A DNA stretch of 64,000 nucleotides from Serinus canaria (Eukaryota > Chordata > Aves > Passeriformes > Fringillidae), in the NCBI RefSeq assembly GCF_022539315.1, contig NC_066316.1, positions 7,145,501 to 7,209,500 of the forward strand. The letters run 5' to 3'. The notes beneath the pieces were generated by a model. It searched no databases. It was not told where the DNA came from and saw only the letters and a program-made list of their open reading frames with translations. The position numbers were made by a program, and so were the translations under genes. Numbering within the stretch: position 1 is the stretch's first letter; the number at the start of each line of letters is the position of its first letter. Positions 61,646 through 64,000 of the stretch are shown here, one piece after another.

Positions 61646-64000
61646 GGCAGGACTTTGGGGCAGCCTGGGAGGGTCACTTGGAGCTGGCACTGCCAGCAGC
61701 ATCCTTGGGAGTAGCTCAGGGAGAGCAGGAATTGCAGGAGACAAGGTAGGGAGTGCCTGAGTGCCCTTGGCAGCAGCAGCAGCAGCACCCACTGCTGTGC
61801 CAGGCACTGTGCCAGTGCTCTGCTTGCCACAGCTGGGGATGCTAGCTTCAACTAAATGGCAGCAGGTCTGTGTCCCTGTCCTCTCTGTCACCTGCATCCA
61901 GCCCTCTTCTTGACACTCACAATCACAGTGGCAATAATATAATCCAGGATGTGACTGTTCCACCTGGGCTGGGCAGGGAGACCACTCCCAGCCAGCAGTG
62001 AGCACTGCCTGGCTCTCCAGCTCCATCCCTTCCTGCAGAGCCCATCCCAAGCATTTGGATACTGCACCACGAGAGGCTGCTATAGGAGACAGTGACCCAG
62101 TGACAGTGACAGTTTCCAGTGCAGATATTACTTGTGCAGGGATCCCCCAAATTCCTGGCCAGAGGCACAGGGAGGTGCCAGCTGTGTTGGAAGGTGTCCT
62201 CACTGGCAGCCCTTGCACAGACTGTCCTTTGAGCTACCAGGGAGGGTGCAAAGGTTTTACAGGCATGCAGGTTTAATGCTGGGCTGAGGGAGCAGACACA
62301 ACTCCTTGCCCTGCTGTGGAAGGACCCAGAAGCTGCCCAGGTGCAGATGTAGCAGGACTGAGAAACACCAATGTCCACACCAAAAGTTTTCTTTGATCTG
62401 CTGGGCCACAGGAAAGGAGAGTTTGTAAATAACCTTTGAGTTGGATCAGGGGAATCAGCCTAGCAAAGACTCAAACCCTGAGTGTACAATCATCATTCCT
62501 AAGCTGTGTTAGGCTTGATCCAGAACTGAACCAGAACAGCTTCAGCCAAAGCTTAGTCAGAACTGAACTGCAAAGTCACCAGCCTGCCTCTGCTGCTTTC
62601 ATCTCCTGATAATTGCTCTGTTCACTCTTCTGTGAACTAATTCTCCTTCTGCTGTGCTTTCCTCTTCTGTTCAAAGCATTTTAAACAATCTTCACGTGGA
62701 AATAAGCAAATAAGGTATATATCAGGGAAACAAATGTACTGCTCACATTTAGATATATATTCTGGAGGACACAACTTACTCCTTTGCCACAGGACTGTCA
62801 CCTGGAACTCCAGCTGTGAAAACACAGCCACTACATTTTTATTTCAAAATATTCCCGGGAGATGGCCTTGCACAACAGAAGTTTGCTCTACACAGAAACT
62901 TTTCTCATTACAAAGAGCACTCTGTGAGTTTCACAGAGTACATTCTAACATTTTAAATGTGTTTCTGGCTTCTTAGAAGTGAGGTTGTTTTTTGTGCCCT
63001 CTCCTGCTTCTCTTTCACTTTAGGAGCCTGATAAGGGAAAGTATGCTACAGAGAAGTGGAAATGAAGAATAAGTGGCTGTATTTGACATTTAATTTCTGC
63101 ACAGTTGGAAAGAGAAATGAGATTGTCTATTGTTCAACTCATTAATTTTCCCATCCAATCACCCAAGAACATAGCAGCATGTTGTTTCATTATTAAATAT
63201 AACAGGGAGATGTTCTGATTATTTTTTTCTTGTCAAGTTCTTATTATTTACAATCCATGGACAGTGTCAGTCTCTGAGCTCTCTCTTTTGCTCTTTTCTG
63301 GTTCATCATTCAATGAACACCAAGGCAACCTGTTGTGCCCAAAAGAAAACACGACAAGGCCTGATAAGCAAGCTGCAGAAAGATCTAATAATGTTTCATG
63401 AATTACTGCAGGGCCATGCTCAGAGATGTTCTCCTGGCAGCACCCTGGGATTTACACAGCACATTAACATGTCACTACCAGGGACCAGGAGCAGCTGTAT
63501 TTTTTGAGGCTGTGTCAGGGACAAGCTCTTGGGGATGCCAGTGCAGTTTTATCCCTGAGGCCAAGGAAATGCCTTGTGTACATTCAGCTCTGCCATTTAC
63601 TCCTGGCTTTTTAAAACACAGGCAGTGCATTCCCCCTTACTCCTCACTCAAGCACCCTTTGTATCACTTTTATTGGTGTTAAAGGCAGAGGAAGTTTGAG
63701 GCTGCAAAGTCTTTTCCAGAGAAATCTCCTACAGATTTTCCAGCCAGACATAAGACTGAGTACCTTCATTGCCATCTTGTATGCCCCAACAAGTCACAGT
63801 GCTGGAGGACCAGAGAACTGAGCACTGAGAGCCATTTCTTCATTCTCCACCTGGAGAAGCAGACCAGATAATGCTCGTGGTGACATCCCCAGCAAGAGAT
63901 AAAGCTGTGAAGGGCACCTGTCAGGCATGTTAAACTCAGCTATCTTTGCTGTCAGGGTATCTAGATTTCAGGCAGGAAAATGTTCTTCAGTCTTCACAGA
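61646..64000. other. Upstream intergenic DNA, no gene supported
   Basis: It is moderately GC-rich from 61.6 to 62.4 kb and ordinary AT-rich DNA afterwards. A CAG run lies at about 61773-61788. One minus-strand open frame of about 200 codons (61598-62218) has low-complexity Ala/Pro/Leu content, no recognisable domain and no splice or promoter context, so I do not call it a gene. No RNA gene was recognised. Confidence 0.6.

Noticed and set aside
61598..62218. Minus-strand open frame of about 206 codons upstream of KIF16B
   Set aside because: Low-complexity Ala/Pro/Leu/Ser content, overlaps a CR1 tail at its 3' end and a CAG run, has no recognisable domain, and two other frames in the same GC-rich block are also open.
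60443..64000. Possible divergent gene sharing the KIF16B promoter
   Set aside because: No exon with coding character or splice sites is visible upstream. In human the next gene upstream is far away, so a divergent partner within 3.5 kb is not supported.
1..64000. CRISPR arrays, operons, tRNA or rRNA genes
   Set aside because: The window is vertebrate intronic DNA. Repeats are microsatellites, LINEs and LTRs, and no tRNA cloverleaf or rRNA segment was recognised by eye, although a covariance-model scan could not be run.

Overview
The window is vertebrate nuclear DNA, most likely from a songbird. It is AT-rich and almost entirely intronic. It carries 3'-anchored CR1 LINE fragments (the dominant LINE of birds) and several copies of a ~410-bp LTR of a type I associate with passerines. 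The songbird assignment is inference, because no species-diagnostic locus was searched.

One protein-coding gene fills the window: KIF16B, a kinesin-3 family motor that moves early endosomes toward microtubule plus ends. It lies on the minus strand. I could place 14 consecutive coding exons, from the initiator ATG (60442) to the first part of the FHA domain (179). Every intron is GT-AG, every junction phase closes, and there is no internal stop. Together they encode about 491 residues: the whole motor domain (P-loop at residues 102-109, switch I around 217-224, switch II 252-257), the neck helix, the linker and the beginning of the FHA domain. The rest of FHA, the coiled coils and the C-terminal PX domain lie beyond position 1.

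Layout from the 5' end of the gene (right) to left: 61.0-64.0 kb is upstream DNA with CR1 scraps, AT/CA microsatellites and no gene I can support. 60.15-60.70 kb is a CpG-rich promoter and exon 1 island with GC boxes and an RFX-like palindrome, hemmed in by large microsatellites on both sides. 46.7-60.4 kb is intron 1, with several LTR and CR1 insertions. 28.9-46.7 kb holds exons 2-11. 24.7-24.8 kb is exon 12. 0.9-24.7 kb is a 23.9-kb intron. Exons 13 and 14 lie at 0.77-0.89 kb and 0.18-0.23 kb.

I found no new multi-gene system. The best leads are regulatory or structural: an out-of-frame upstream ATG seven bases before the KIF16B start, whose frame ends in exon 2; a readable retained intron 13 with a downstream poly(A) signal, which would give a motor-only protein; a CR1 tail ending about 15 bp from the exon 4 splice donor; a ~400-bp intronic duplication; and nested LTR-in-CR1 insertions.
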